Below, piece after piece: positions 52,514 through 64,000 of a DNA stretch of 64,000 nt. The translations under genes and the position numbers were made by a program. Numbering within the stretch: position 1 is the stretch's first letter; each line of letters begins with the position of its first letter. This DNA is from Aquabacterium humicola. Its GTDB lineage: Bacteria > Pseudomonadota > Gammaproteobacteria > Burkholderiales > Burkholderiaceae_C. The DNA is taken from the NCBI RefSeq assembly GCF_030167915.1, contig NZ_JARGNB010000003.1, positions 310,001 to 374,000 on the forward strand, in the 5' to 3' direction. Below the pieces are notes generated by a model that made no database searches, was not told the origin of the DNA, and was given only the letters and a program-made list of their open reading frames with translations.

Positions 52514-53894
52514 TCAGCCGATCACGATGTCGGCGTTGCCGACGAAGCCGCCGGTCGTCGTGACGACGCCCAGCAGCACCAGCTCGGCCGCGGCGATGGC
52601 GTCGTCGCCGTCGGCATCGCGCCAGAGCAGCAGCGCGCTCACGTTGTCGGCATCGTCGGCCGCGATGCTGAACAACGCGTCAGCGCCGGCCGCGTCATTC
52701 AGCGACACGGCGCGCGTCAGCGCGGCGGCCACTTGCGTCAGGTCGGCGAGGGCCTCGACCGGCAGGTGCGCGTCGCGCGCCGCCACGGCGATGGCTTCGT
52801 TCACCCGCAGGTCCACCGCCTGGCGCGTGACGCCGATGGTGTCGGTGCTGAACCACGCGAGGCGGCCGTCCGCGCGCACATCGTCGAGCTGCGCGTCGAG
52901 CGCGGCCGCGAGGCGCACGCGGTCGATGCCCGGTTCGAAGCCGAAGACGATGTCGCCGCCTTCGTCCGCGTCGCGCAGCACCAGCACGTCGCGCGCGCGA
53001 TCGGCCTCGCCCAGGTCGATGCGGTCGCGGCCGCTGCCGCCGAAGAACTGCTGCGCGCCGGCGCCGCCGCGCAGCGTGTCGTCGCCGCTGCCGCCGGCGA
53101 CCATCGGCAGCGCGGTGGCGTGGCCGCCGCTGCCCTGGTGGCTGGTGCCGTCGAACCAGATGTCCCCGATGTAGTTGTGGACGGTGTCGGTGTGGTCCAG
53201 CGGATTGCGCGGATAGGCGTCGACGATGACGAAGCCGCCGGGCGCATCGGCCGGCATCGATTCGACGCCGTCGCGTTCGATCACGCCGTCGCCGTCGAGG
53301 TCGATGCCGACGATCCCGCGCGACGGGTCCGTCAGGTCGATGCGCACGCTCTGGCCGCCGGTCAGGCGCAGCGTGCCGGTGGCCGCATCGACCGTCGCGC
53401 TCAGCGCCTGCGAGGCCGCGCCATGCACGGCCATGTCGGTGCTGCCGTCGATCGCGGCATGGGCCAGCGCGGCATCGGTGGCCCGCACGAACGCGCGGGC
53501 GGCGGCGGCGATGCCCGGGTCGGCATGGCCGCCGGCCTGCGCCAGTTCGGCCAGCAGCGCGAGCATCGTCTCGCCCTCGTGGCCGGCGCCGGCCGCATCG
53601 AGCCGCGCGATCACCAGCGCGGCGGCGGCATCGGCCGACGCCCCGCGCAGGCCGACGTGGTGCACAGCGGTTTCGGCCAGCCGGTGGTGGTCGCCGCCGA
53701 GGTCGGTGTCGATCAGCGATTGCAGCAGCGCCGCCACGCCGCCGCGTGTGCATCGCCTGGTCCAGCGCCCAGGACATCGCGTCATGGCCCAGGCGCAGGT
53801 CGTAAAGCGCGACCGCGGCGCGCGCGAGCTGGGTGGCGGCGAAGCTGGGCATGGCGGGGACGCAGGAGGCCGGGGACAAGGAGCGATCGAGCAT
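52514..53894 (-). pseudogene. RTX-repeat / bluetail-type surface protein, frameshifted near its N-terminus
   Basis: The N-terminal segment (MPSFAATQLARAAVALYDLRL, start 53852 or 53894) reads in one frame up to about 53745. The rest, in the neighbouring frame, continues VAALLQSLIDTD and is clearly the same protein, so one extra base lies in the CGCGGCGGCG run near 53740-53750. The C-terminal part has calcium-binding GGSGDDTLRGGAG and GGSGRDRID repeats, a DLDGDGVIERDG EF-hand-like loop and a bluetail-type end, all signs of type I secretion. It may be a true pseudogene, a slippage site or a sequencing error. Confidence 0.75.
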
Positions 53895-53960
53895 AGCCCG
53901 CGGGCCGGCTGAAACGATCCCATACCCCTGCCGTGGCGAGCAGCGTTTCACAATCGCCGC

Positions 53961-54524
53961 GTGAAGGCCTCCCGTCGCCGTTCCGCCGCTGTGGACATCG
54001 GCCCCACCACGGCCGCCGACCTGCGCGAGCTCGACGCGCTGATCGTCAAGCCCGAGGTCATGCGCGGCTACTTCGGCGCGGTGCTGGCGCCGCGCCATGC
54101 ACGGGAGATCCTGCTGGGCGAGTGGCAGTCGTGCCAGGCGAATCCGGCGGCTGCGCACCTCGTTCTTCGCTGCCCGCAGCACGGCCGCATCGAGATCGCG
54201 GGCGCCGGTTTCCTGCTCGAAGGCGAGCTGCGCTTCTTCGTCGCGCCGGCCCGGCAGCGCCAGGGGCTGGGGCGCGCGCTGGTCGCCGCGCTGCGCCGCG
54301 CCGCCGAAGAACACCAGCTCAACGAGCTCAGCGCCTGGGTCTTTCCGGAGAACCACGCCTCGGCGAAGCTGCTCGAGGCCTGCGGCTTCACGGCCCGCGC
54401 GGCGATGCATGTCGTGCCCTACGAACGCTGCTCGGCGCGTCCGGTGCTGCAGTACCGGCTGTCGCTCGATGCCAGGCCCGCTGTCGTGTTCGGCCTGGCC
54501 GCGCAGCCGCGGGCCGGTCACTGA
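53961..54524 (+). CDS. GNAT acetyltransferase
   Basis: 187 residues from GTG 53961; no ATG is available near the conserved start. The acetyl-CoA loop RQRQGLGRALV is in the expected place, followed by VFPENHASAKLLEACGF, as in Rim-type or general GNATs. It is preceded by the divergent bluetail gene. The region after its stop (54524-54575) has four short TCCGGCC direct repeats. Substrate unknown. Confidence 0.8.
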   Translation: MKASRRRSAAVDIGPTTAADLRELDALIVKPEVMRGYFGAVLAPRHAREILLGEWQSCQANPAAAHLVLRCPQHGRIEIAGAGFLLEGELRFFVAPARQRQGLGRALVAALRRAAEEHQLNELSAWVFPENHASAKLLEACGFTARAAMHVVPYERCSARPVLQYRLSLDARPAVVFGLAAQPRAGH

Positions 54525-54614
54525 TTCCGGCCCATATCCCGGCCCCTCGTTCCGGCCCTGGTTCCGGCCGCTGATCCGCGGGTCCGGCAGGGGCGGTGGC
54601 CGCGCGCGGCGGTC

Positions 54615-54863
54615 TCAGCCGAACACCGTGTCGCTCTCCGCATGCGCGTTGCCGACGAACAGGCGCAGGATGGTCGACGCGCCGTCGTGTTCCCACAACC
54701 GGCCCTGGATCAGGAACTGGCGGCCGCCGACGCGGATCACGTCGCCTTGCGCCGGCGGCACCGAATGGCCCTGCCAGAACTGCGGCACGTTGATCTGTTC
54801 GCGGCGTATCCAGGCCTGGTCGTCGCGGCTGAAGACCAGCACCACGCGCAGGTTCGAACTCAT
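54615..54863 (-). CDS. Small conserved protein, unknown function
   Basis: 82 residues, beta-rich with Trp/Gln/Arg-rich surface (WIRREQINVPQFWQGHSV) and a small-barrel feel (GDVIRVGGRQFLIQGRLWEH). No signal peptide, cysteine or membrane helix. It reads cleanly from ATG 54863 and is convergent with the acetyltransferase. Family not recognised. Confidence 0.65.
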   Translation of the reverse strand: MSSNLRVVLVFSRDDQAWIRREQINVPQFWQGHSVPPAQGDVIRVGGRQFLIQGRLWEHDGASTILRLFVGNAHAESDTVFG

Positions 54864-54906
54864 GGCGACTCCCAGCCGGAACGACGGTCCCGGCGCGAGC
54901 CGCAGC

Positions 54907-55203
54907 TTAGCGCCCGAGCGGCCCGCCTTCGAGCCGGTCGCCGCCTTCGGGCGCGTGCGACACGTTGTCTTCCGGCGCAGTGCTGCCTTCCGGGTCGCGC
55001 TTGCGCCGCGACGGCGGCGCGGGCGGCTCCTGCTGTTCGACGGTGCGGCGCTTGGACACCTCGCCTGCGCGGGCAGCGTCGGGTGCCTCCCCCGAACGGG
55101 CGACGTCGGGGGCCTGGCCCGGGCGCGCGGCGTCGGGCTTGTCGCCGCTCTCCGGCGCGTCGTGCGGGTCGTCCTTCGGACGCTGCGTCTGGTCGCGGTT
55201 CAT
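54907..55203 (-). CDS. Disordered charged small protein
   Basis: 98 residues, almost entirely Asp/Glu/Arg/Pro/Ala with three 9-residue repeats (PDAARPGQA, PDVARSGEA, PDAARAGEV). It is likely unstructured and cytoplasmic. Such proteins are often poorly conserved, so coding is probable rather than certain. It is divergent from the acetyltransferase at 55274. Confidence 0.5.
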   Translation of the reverse strand: MNRDQTQRPKDDPHDAPESGDKPDAARPGQAPDVARSGEAPDAARAGEVSKRRTVEQQEPPAPPSRRKRDPEGSTAPEDNVSHAPEGGDRLEGGPLGR

Positions 55204-55273
55204 CGGCGGCTCCTGCAACAAAGCAAACTCGATGCTTCGGGGCAAGCGCGGTGCCCGAGGCAAGAATGGGCCC

Positions 55274-55867
55274 ATGGTTTCCCCGCCCCTCTTCGAAGCC
55301 GCCGGCCTGCAGGCCCGCGAGCTGCAACCGGCCGACGTGCCCCGCCTGCAGGCGCTGTTCGACGCCAACCCGGATTACTTCCGGATCGTCAACCACCGCG
55401 ATGCGCTGCCCGACGAGGCGCAGCAGGAATTCGACGAGCGCCCGCCGCCATCGATGAGCTACACCCGCCACTGGTGCGCGGGGCTGTTCGATGCGGACGA
55501 CCGGCTGCAGGGCGTCGTCGTGGTCGTCTCCGACCTCATGGCGCCCGGCGTCTGGCACCTGACGCTGATGCTGCTGGCCACGGCACTGCACGGCCGCGGC
55601 ATCGCGCGAGCGGTGTTCGATGCCATCGAGTCCTGGGCGGTCGTGCAGGGCGCGCGCTGGCTGCGCCTGGGCGTGGTGGCGGGCAATGGGCGCGCCGAAC
55701 GCTTCTGGCAGCGCTGCGGCTTCACCGAGGTGTGCCTGAGGCGCGACGTCGACACCGGCGGACGGCTGAACACGCTGCGGGTGATGGTCAAGCCGCTCGG
55801 CGCCGACGGCATCGCGCCCTACCTCGCGCTGGTGGCGCGCGATCGGCCGGAGGCCCCGTTACCCTGA
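55274..55867 (+). CDS. GNAT acetyltransferase
   Basis: 197 residues. It has the fold of GNATs (ELQPADVPRLQALFDANPDYF opening) with acetyl-CoA segment LHGRGIARAVFDA and WQRCGFTEV. The R-GRG loop is close to the RxxGxG/A consensus. Substrate unknown. Start ATG 55274. Confidence 0.8.
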   Translation: MVSPPLFEAAGLQARELQPADVPRLQALFDANPDYFRIVNHRDALPDEAQQEFDERPPPSMSYTRHWCAGLFDADDRLQGVVVVVSDLMAPGVWHLTLMLLATALHGRGIARAVFDAIESWAVVQGARWLRLGVVAGNGRAERFWQRCGFTEVCLRRDVDTGGRLNTLRVMVKPLGADGIAPYLALVARDRPEAPLP

Positions 55868-55947
55868 GCAACCGTCTTGATGCCGGAGGCCCGCGTGAGG
55901 CGCCGTCCTACAGCGCCGGCACGCGCGGGCGCTTCACAATGCGCGCC

Positions 55948-56379
55948 ATGAAGCACCGCCCCGCCCTGTCGTCGCGCCTGCTGGCCCTGCTCGCCACCCT
56001 GCTGCTGGCCGGCACCGCGCCCGGCGCGCAGGCCCAGACCGTCGCGCAGAACGTCGCCCAGAAGGCCTCGGACGTCGCGACCCGCGTCGGCGACGCGGTC
56101 GAACGCGGCGCGACGGCCGCCGCCAGCGGCGTGGCCCGCGGTGTCGATGCCGCCGCCAGTGGCGTGCGGCGCGGCGCGAAGGCGGTCGAGCGCGGCGCCA
56201 AGGCCGCGGCCAGCGGTGTCGAGCGCGGCGTCAAGGCCGGCGCCCGTGGTGTCGAGCGGGGCGCCCACGCGGCCGCCAGTGGCGTCGAACGCGGTGCCAA
56301 GGCCACCGGCCGGGCGGTCGACACCGCCGCGCGCAAGGTCGGCCTGCCGGCGTCCGCGCCGGCGTCATCGCCGAACTGA
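55948..56379 (+). CDS. Exported protein with LEA-like 11-residue repeats
   Basis: 143 residues. The signal peptide ends in AQAQT. The mature part is Ala/Gly/Val-rich and made of imperfect 11-residue repeats of the form VERGAKAAASG, with amphipathic-helix spacing like LEA group 3 or YtxH proteins. Probably a periplasmic or outer-surface stabiliser of proteins or membranes during desiccation. Start ATG 55948; ATG 55939 possible. Confidence 0.7.
   Translation: MKHRPALSSRLLALLATLLLAGTAPGAQAQTVAQNVAQKASDVATRVGDAVERGATAAASGVARGVDAAASGVRRGAKAVERGAKAAASGVERGVKAGARGVERGAHAAASGVERGAKATGRAVDTAARKVGLPASAPASSPN
56098..56319 (+). repeat. 33-bp degenerate tandem repeats encoding 11-residue units
   Basis: About six to seven units, VERG/VARG/VRRG-x-x-A-A-A-S-G, with one shortened unit (VRRGAKA). 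The G+C-rich DNA repeats are diverged enough that they are old compared with the 21-bp array at 11225. Confidence 0.75.
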
Positions 56380-56389
56380 TCGATCCGTT

Positions 56390-58462
56390 TCAGCCCGACG
56401 GCCCGGCCGGGCGGCCCGCCAGCACGCTGGCCACCAGCGGCAGCAGCTCGTCGACGAGGTGCTCCTTGCGCATCGTCGGCCCGCTCTGCGGCGGGTGCTC
56501 GTCGCCGGCGAGGTTGCCGGAGCTGACGATCACCGGCAGGTCGGGCCGCAGCGCGCGCAGCTGCGCCCGCAGCTCGAGTCCCGACAGCTCGGGCATGTTC
56601 ATGTCGGTGACCACCAGGTCGATCGCACGCGGGTCGCGCCGCACCAGCTCAAGCGCGGCGCGCGGGTCGTTCAGCGCGGTCACCTCGTAGCCGGCGCGCT
56701 GCAGCAGCTCCTGCCCGACCGTCGTGATGACCTCGTCGTCGTCGACGAACAGCACGTGCCGGCCGGCACCGCCCACCGCGGCGGCGGCCGGCGCCTGCGC
56801 GGTGGATTCGCCGGTGGCCTGGGCGGCCGGCAGCCACAGGTGCACGGTGCAGCCGCGGCCGAACACACTGTCGATGCGGATGCGGCCGCCGTGCGCGCTG
56901 ACGATGCCGTGCACCACCGCGAGCCCGAGGCCGGTGCCCTGGCCGGACGGCTTGGTGGTGAAGAAGGGTTCGAAGATGCGGTCGCTGACGACGGGGTCGA
57001 TGCCCGGCCCGTCGTCGGCAACGAACAGGTGCACCTGGTCGCCGCCCTGCGGCTCCGCCGCGGCGCCGATGCGGATCAGGCCGCTGCGCCCGTCCAGCGC
57101 CTGCCAGGCGTTGGTGCACAGGTTGATCAGCACCTCGATCACCTGCGTCGCGTCGGCACGCACCCACAGCGGCTCGGCGGGCAGTTCGGCCTGCAGCTGC
57201 ACGCCGGCGGGCAAGGTGGCGCGCAGCAGCTCGAGTGCCTCGTGCACCAGCGGCTGCACCACGCAGGGCGCCAGGCGCAGCGGCTGCCGGCGCGCGAAGG
57301 CCAGTAGCTTGGCCACCATGTCGCGCGCACGCACGCCGGCGCGGCGGATCTGCTGCAGCCGCTGGTCGACCGGCCGTCCCGCCGCGAGGTCCTGGGTCGC
57401 GAGCTCGACGCTGCCGAGGATGCCGGCCACGACGTTGTTGAAGTCGTGCGCGATGCCGCCGGCGAGCACGCCGATGGCTTCCATCTTCTGCGCCTGGCGC
57501 AGGCGGTCCTCGCTGATGCGCAGCTCCTCCTCGACGCGGCGGCGGTCGCTCAGGTCGCGGATGTAGGCCGCGAACAGGCGCTCGCCGTCGACGTGGATCT
57601 CGCTGAACGCGATCTCCACCGGCCGCTGCGAACCGTCGGCGCACAGCGCGCTGGTCTCGACGGCGCGCCAGTTCAGACGCCGCTCGCCGCTGCGCAGGTA
57701 GCGCTCCAGGCCCGCGGCATGGGCCGCCGCGAGCGCGGGCGGCTGCAGCACCTGCAGGGACTGCCCGCACAGCGACTGCGGGGCATGGCCGAACAGCGCC
57801 TCGACGGCGGGGTTGGCGAAGCGGATGCGGTTGTCGGTGCCGATGACCAGCACCGCGTCGTTGGTCGTCTCCCACAGCTGCCGGTAGCGGTCCTCGCTGG
57901 CCTGGCGCGACCGTTCGGCCTGCACCAGCGCGTCGGCGAGCTCGCGTTGCTTGAGCTGCTCCGCCCCGAGCAGCGCCTGCTGGTGACGCAGCTCGAGCAG
58001 GTCGGCCACGGCGCCGGCCAGGTCGCGCAGCGCGCCGATGCCGTCCTCGTCCGCTTCGCCTGGCCGGTGGTCCATCACGCAGACGGCGCCCAGGGCGCAG
58101 CCGTGGAAGACGATCGGGTGGCCGGCATAGAAGCGGATGGGGTCCGCGCCGGTCACCAGCGGGTTGTCGCTGGTGCGCGCATCGGCCCTGGCATCGCCGA
58201 TGGCCAGCGGCTGCGATGACGGCAGCGTGTAGCGGCAGATGGACTCGGCCAGCGTGGTCGTACGGCGGGCGAAGCCGTGGCGGCCGCGCACGATCTGTTG
58301 CCCCTCGTCGATGAAGGTCACCAGCCCGATCGGCCGGCCCAGCGCCCGGGCGGCCATGCGGGCAAGCCGGTCCAGCGGCGGATCGTCCACCTGGTCCAGC
58401 AGGCCGAGCGCGCGCAGCCACTGCACGCGCCGTTCATCGGGACTGGCGGGACGCTCGTTCAA
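56390..58462 (-). CDS. GAF-PAS hybrid histidine kinase with receiver domain
   Basis: 690 residues, no membrane helix. GAF (about 20-165), PAS (about 195-320), HisKA with His339 in AGGIAHDFNN, HATPase (DDGPGID, FEPFFTT, GTGLGL) and a receiver with Asp620 in VVTDMNMPE. The AHDFNN box marks the NtrB-like/hybrid class 4 group. Cytosolic sensing by GAF and PAS is implied. No partner response regulator is adjacent; the nearest is 59186. Confidence 0.88.
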   Translation of the reverse strand: MNERPASPDERRVQWLRALGLLDQVDDPPLDRLARMAARALGRPIGLVTFIDEGQQIVRGRHGFARRTTTLAESICRYTLPSSQPLAIGDARADARTSDNPLVTGADPIRFYAGHPIVFHGCALGAVCVMDHRPGEADEDGIGALRDLAGAVADLLELRHQQALLGAEQLKQRELADALVQAERSRQASEDRYRQLWETTNDAVLVIGTDNRIRFANPAVEALFGHAPQSLCGQSLQVLQPPALAAAHAAGLERYLRSGERRLNWRAVETSALCADGSQRPVEIAFSEIHVDGERLFAAYIRDLSDRRRVEEELRISEDRLRQAQKMEAIGVLAGGIAHDFNNVVAGILGSVELATQDLAAGRPVDQRLQQIRRAGVRARDMVAKLLAFARRQPLRLAPCVVQPLVHEALELLRATLPAGVQLQAELPAEPLWVRADATQVIEVLINLCTNAWQALDGRSGLIRIGAAAEPQGGDQVHLFVADDGPGIDPVVSDRIFEPFFTTKPSGQGTGLGLAVVHGIVSAHGGRIRIDSVFGRGCTVHLWLPAAQATGESTAQAPAAAAVGGAGRHVLFVDDDEVITTVGQELLQRAGYEVTALNDPRAALELVRRDPRAIDLVVTDMNMPELSGLELRAQLRALRPDLPVIVSSGNLAGDEHPPQSGPTMRKEHLVDELLPLVASVLAGRPAGPSG

Positions 58463-58499
58463 GGCGGTAGGCGGTCACCCGGTCGCCCGAGCATACCCC

Positions 58500-59093
58500 T
58501 CACCGCCCCCGTTCACCGAGCGCACGCAGCTTGTCGAGCTCGCGGCGCCGGGCACTGTCCTTGCCTTCGACCATGCCGATCAGCGTCTCGTCGATCGGCC
58601 CGATGCCGACGAAACCGAGGATGTTGCGCTCCAGGGCCTTCAGGCTGTGCGCGCGGTAGATCCAGCGGTACACCGCCGCCGGCATGCCCATCGTGACGAC
58701 CAGGCGCGCCGATCGGCCGCCGAGCAGCTTGCGCGGCAGGTGCCCGGCCGGCGGCTGGGCGAGCGCGAAGCCCGGCCGCGCGACCTGCTCGAGAAACCCC
58801 TTCAGCAGGGCCGGCATGCCACCCAGCCACAGCGGGAAGAAGAACACCAGGTGCTCGCTCCACTCGATCGCTTCCTGCGCGGGCTTCAGGGCCGGCGGTA
58901 GCGTCGCCGGGTCGTCCCATTCGGCCTTCGAGCGCAGCAGCGGGAAGTCCAGCGTCGCCACCGACAGCATGCGCAGCTCGTGGCCGGCGCTGCGCGCGCC
59001 GTCGGCATACGCCTCGGCCAGCGCGTGCAGGTAGTGGCCGCCCGCGGGGTCGGGATGACCCTGGATCAGCAGCAGGCGTCGGGAAGTCGTCAT
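58500..59093 (-). CDS. NAD(P)H:quinone reductase-like flavoprotein
   Basis: 197 residues, flavodoxin fold of the MdaB/KefF group: LIQGHPDPAGGHYLHALAEAY and VFFFPLWLGGMPALLKGFLEQV. It donates two electrons from NAD(P)H to quinones or azo compounds, probably protecting from redox stress. ATG 59093 (MTTSRR) is preferred; a longer frame adds MPR only. It is divergent from the OmpR-type regulator. Confidence 0.86.
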   Translation of the reverse strand: MTTSRRLLLIQGHPDPAGGHYLHALAEAYADGARSAGHELRMLSVATLDFPLLRSKAEWDDPATLPPALKPAQEAIEWSEHLVFFFPLWLGGMPALLKGFLEQVARPGFALAQPPAGHLPRKLLGGRSARLVVTMGMPAAVYRWIYRAHSLKALERNILGFVGIGPIDETLIGMVEGKDSARRRELDKLRALGERGR

Positions 59094-59185
59094 GCGCGGC
59101 ATGGTCCGACGCGGCCGGGTCCGCGGTCTTGAGCTAGCGCAAGGCGCGCGCGCAAGCTGCTACCCTTGCCACCTTCCGACGCGCC

Positions 59186-59968
59186 ATGCCGCCCGTGCCC
59201 TCTGCCGCCGCCACCCACATCGCCGTGCTCGACGACGAGCCGGACATCACGCAGCTGCTCGCCAACTACCTGACGATGCAAGGCTTCCGCGTGAGCCAGG
59301 TGCACCAGGGGCCGGCGCTGATGAGCCTGATGCAGTCCGACCCGCCGGCGCTGGTGCTGCTGGACCTCGGCCTGCCCGGCGAGGACGGCTTCTCGATCGC
59401 GCGCCAGCTGCGCGAGCACTGGCACTGCGGGCTGGTGATCGTCACCGGCCGCGGCGACGCGATCGACAAGGTGGTCGGCCTCGAGGTCGGCGCCGACGAC
59501 TACGTCACCAAGCCTTTCGACCTGCGCGAGCTGCTCGCCCGCATCAAGGCCGTGCTGCGCCGCCTGGCCCCGGCCGCCGAAGCGCCCATGCCGGCGCCCT
59601 CACCGGCCGCCGTGCCCGCTGCGCCAACGGGGGCCGAGCTGCCGCCGCGCAGCCGGCTGCGCTTCGCCGGCTTCGAGCTCGACACCGCCGCGCGCCGGCT
59701 GAACGATGCGCAGGGCCGCGAGATCGCGCTGACCACCGGCGAGTTCGACCTGCTGTGCGCATTCGCGCAGCACCCGGGCCGCGTGCTGTCGCGCGACTTC
59801 CTGCTCGAGCACACCCGCGGCCGCGAGGCCGGCCCCTTCGACCGCACGATCGACGTGCAGGTGGGCCGGCTGCGCCGCAAGATCGAGGCCGATGCCGAGG
59901 ACCCGCAGATCATCAAGTCGGTGCGCGGCGCCGGCTACCTGTTCGTGCCGCCAGTGACCCATCTCTAG
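59186..59968 (+). CDS. OmpR-family response regulator
   Basis: 260 residues. Receiver with acidic Asp16-17-Glu18, phosphoacceptor Asp60, Thr87 and Lys109; winged helix (LTTGEFDLLCAFAQHPGRVLSRDFLLE ... DVQVGRLRRKIEADAEDPQIIKSVRGAGYLF). An Ala/Pro-rich linker joins the two. It is followed 10 nt later by a hybrid kinase, so they form a pair. Confidence 0.92.
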   Translation: MPPVPSAAATHIAVLDDEPDITQLLANYLTMQGFRVSQVHQGPALMSLMQSDPPALVLLDLGLPGEDGFSIARQLREHWHCGLVIVTGRGDAIDKVVGLEVGADDYVTKPFDLRELLARIKAVLRRLAPAAEAPMPAPSPAAVPAAPTGAELPPRSRLRFAGFELDTAARRLNDAQGREIALTTGEFDLLCAFAQHPGRVLSRDFLLEHTRGREAGPFDRTIDVQVGRLRRKIEADAEDPQIIKSVRGAGYLFVPPVTHL

Positions 59969-59978
59969 AGGACGCGCC

Positions 59979-62953
<2,975 letters not shown>

Positions 62954-62974
62954 GCACAGCGGCGGCAACAGCGC

Positions 62975-63652
62975 ATGGCCTTCAGCGACGCCGACCTCGG
63001 GGCCATCTGGCTGACCCTGCGCCTGGCGACGGTGGTGACCATCCTGCTGCTGCTGATCGGCACGCCCATCGCCTGGTGGCTGGCGCGCACCAAGTCCTGG
63101 TGGAAGGCGCCGGTGGGCGCGGTCGTGGCGCTGCCGCTGGTGCTGCCGCCGACGGTGCTGGGCTTCTACCTGCTGGTCACGATGGGCCCGAACGGGCCGG
63201 TGGGGCAACTCACCCAGTGGCTCGGCCTGGGCCTGCTGCCGTTCACCTTCTGGGGCCTGGTGGTGGGTTCGGTCTTCTATTCGCTGCCCTTCGTCGTGCA
63301 GCCGGTGCAGAACGCCTTCGAGGCGATCGGGGAGCGCCCGCTGGAAGTCGCGGCGACCCTGCGCGCCGGACCGTGGGACCGCTTCTTCAGCGTCGCCGTG
63401 CCGCTGGCCCGGCCCGGCTTCGTCACCGCCGCGATCCTCGGCTTCGCGCACACCGTCGGCGAGTTCGGCGTCGTGCTGATGATCGGCGGCAACATTCCAG
63501 ACAAGACGCGTGTCGTCTCGGTGCAGATCTACGACCACGTCGAGGCGCTCGAATACGCACAGGCGCACTGGCTCGCGGGCGGCATGGTGGTGTTCTCGTT
63601 CGCGGTGCTGCTGGCGCTGTACGTCTTCAACCCGGGCAGGCCCAGGGCGTGA
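62975..63652 (+). CDS. modB: Molybdate ABC transporter permease
   Basis: 225 residues, five to six membrane helices with the ModB EAA region ([23 protein letters not shown]). It starts 21 nt after modA; the stop overlaps the modC start in GTGA. ModABC imports molybdate for molybdenum cofactor and Mo-enzymes such as nitrate reductase. Confidence 0.93.
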   Translation: MAFSDADLGAIWLTLRLATVVTILLLLIGTPIAWWLARTKSWWKAPVGAVVALPLVLPPTVLGFYLLVTMGPNGPVGQLTQWLGLGLLPFTFWGLVVGSVFYSLPFVVQPVQNAFEAIGERPLEVAATLRAGPWDRFFSVAVPLARPGFVTAAILGFAHTVGEFGVVLMIGGNIPDKTRVVSVQIYDHVEALEYAQAHWLAGGMVVFSFAVLLALYVFNPGRPRA

Positions 63653-64000
63653 GCACCGGCCCCGCCCCGACAGGCCGCCTGCGCGACGACCGCCCGCCGG
63701 GCATCGAGGCCCGCTTCGAGCTGGGCTTTCCCGGCTTCACGCTCGACGTGGACCTGGCCTTGCCGGGACGGGGCATCACGGCCCTGTTCGGCCACTCGGG
63801 GTCGGGCAAGACCACCCTGCTGCGCTGCATCGCCGGGCTGGAGCGCGCGCGGGGTCGCCTGTCGGTCAACGGCGAGCGGTGGCAGGACGATGCGCACTTC
63901 CTGCCCACGCACCGGCGTCCGCTCGGTTATGTGTTCCAGGAGGCCAGCCTGTTCCCTCACCTGTCGGTGCGCGGCAACCTGGCGTACGGGTTGAAGCGCG
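63649..64000 (+). CDS. modC: Molybdate ABC transporter ATPase (cut by window end)
   Basis: About 117 residues are visible from GTG 63649. Walker A is GHSGSGKTT, followed by [17 protein letters not shown] and a Q-loop [22 protein letters not shown] as in ModC. The signature, Walker B and the regulatory MOP domain lie beyond the window. Confidence 0.92.
   Translation, partial: MSTGPAPTGRLRDDRPPGIEARFELGFPGFTLDVDLALPGRGITALFGHSGSGKTTLLRCIAGLERARGRLSVNGERWQDDAHFLPTHRRPLGYVFQEASLFPHLSVRGNLAYGLKR

Noticed and set aside
45867-53174. Very long plus-strand reading frame (over 2400 codons) opposite the TRAP/caspase region
   Set aside because: It is Arg/Gly/Ala/Gln-rich with no domain signals and lies over genes with clear motifs on both strands. 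High G+C removes stop codons from shadow frames.

Overview
The window is about 70% G+C, uses strongly G/C-ending codons throughout, and has short intergenic gaps with no rRNA, tRNA, transposase, integrase or CRISPR array visible. The gene content (ssu, ars, TRAP and mod operons, PEP-CTERM and bluetail surface proteins, GC-rich palindromic repeats of the CCCCCTCG-GGGGG type) suggests a chromosome of a Burkholderiales betaproteobacterium of the Rubrivivax/Leptothrix/Piscinibacter kind. The genus is inferred; no marker gene is present.

Layout. 1-2386 (minus): oxidoreductase and a truncated serine hydrolase. 2593-7990 (plus): organosulfonate operon ssuE-ssuA1-ssuA2-ssuD-ssuC-ssuB with two tandem binding proteins. 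8022-10403 (minus): desaturase/hydroxylase and two exported proteins, divergent from a membrane AraC-type regulator (10559-11800) that carries a 21-bp tandem repeat. 11838-18672 (minus): a large arsenic island in two units. The first is arsR, a lipid-hydroxylase-like gene, aqpS, arsC. The second is a MarR regulator, a GNAT-flavin monooxygenase fusion with a cysteine-rich tail, an MFS pump and an ArsN1-like acetyltransferase. 18735-24193: heme-binding and ankyrin pair, a two-component system coupled to soxR, and a divergent MFS pump with a SoxR box between.

24287-33457: a TIR-membrane protein with an exported partner, an alpha/beta hydrolase, a PEP-CTERM/lipoprotein chimera, a GST, a DUF1615 lipoprotein and small conserved proteins. 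33503-37312 (minus): a NrtA/SsuA-type ABC importer whose operon also encodes SCO and a cupredoxin-like protein, flanked and invaded by two copies of a palindromic repeat. 37501-41366: MipA-type outer membrane protein, metallo-beta-lactamase-fold hydrolase, pseudokinase. 41502-47697: GntR regulator and aldehyde dehydrogenase divergent from a TRAP transporter and a DHDPS-family lyase, together a catabolic locus probably ending in 2-oxoglutarate. 47733-53894 (minus): gluzincin metallopeptidase, an amidase/alpha-beta-hydrolase/caspase fusion and a frameshifted RTX/bluetail protein.

53961-64000: two acetyltransferases, small proteins, an 11-residue-repeat protein, two hybrid histidine kinases and an OmpR-type regulator, a quinone reductase, and modABC (modC cut by the window end) preceded by a ModE-like operator.

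Most unusual content: the caspase fusion operon, the arsenic fusion protein and its island, the internal PEP-CTERM plus lipobox protein, and the ABC/SCO/cupredoxin operon. Long antisense ORFs are everywhere because of the base composition and were not annotated. All functional calls rest on motifs read by eye; no database search was run.
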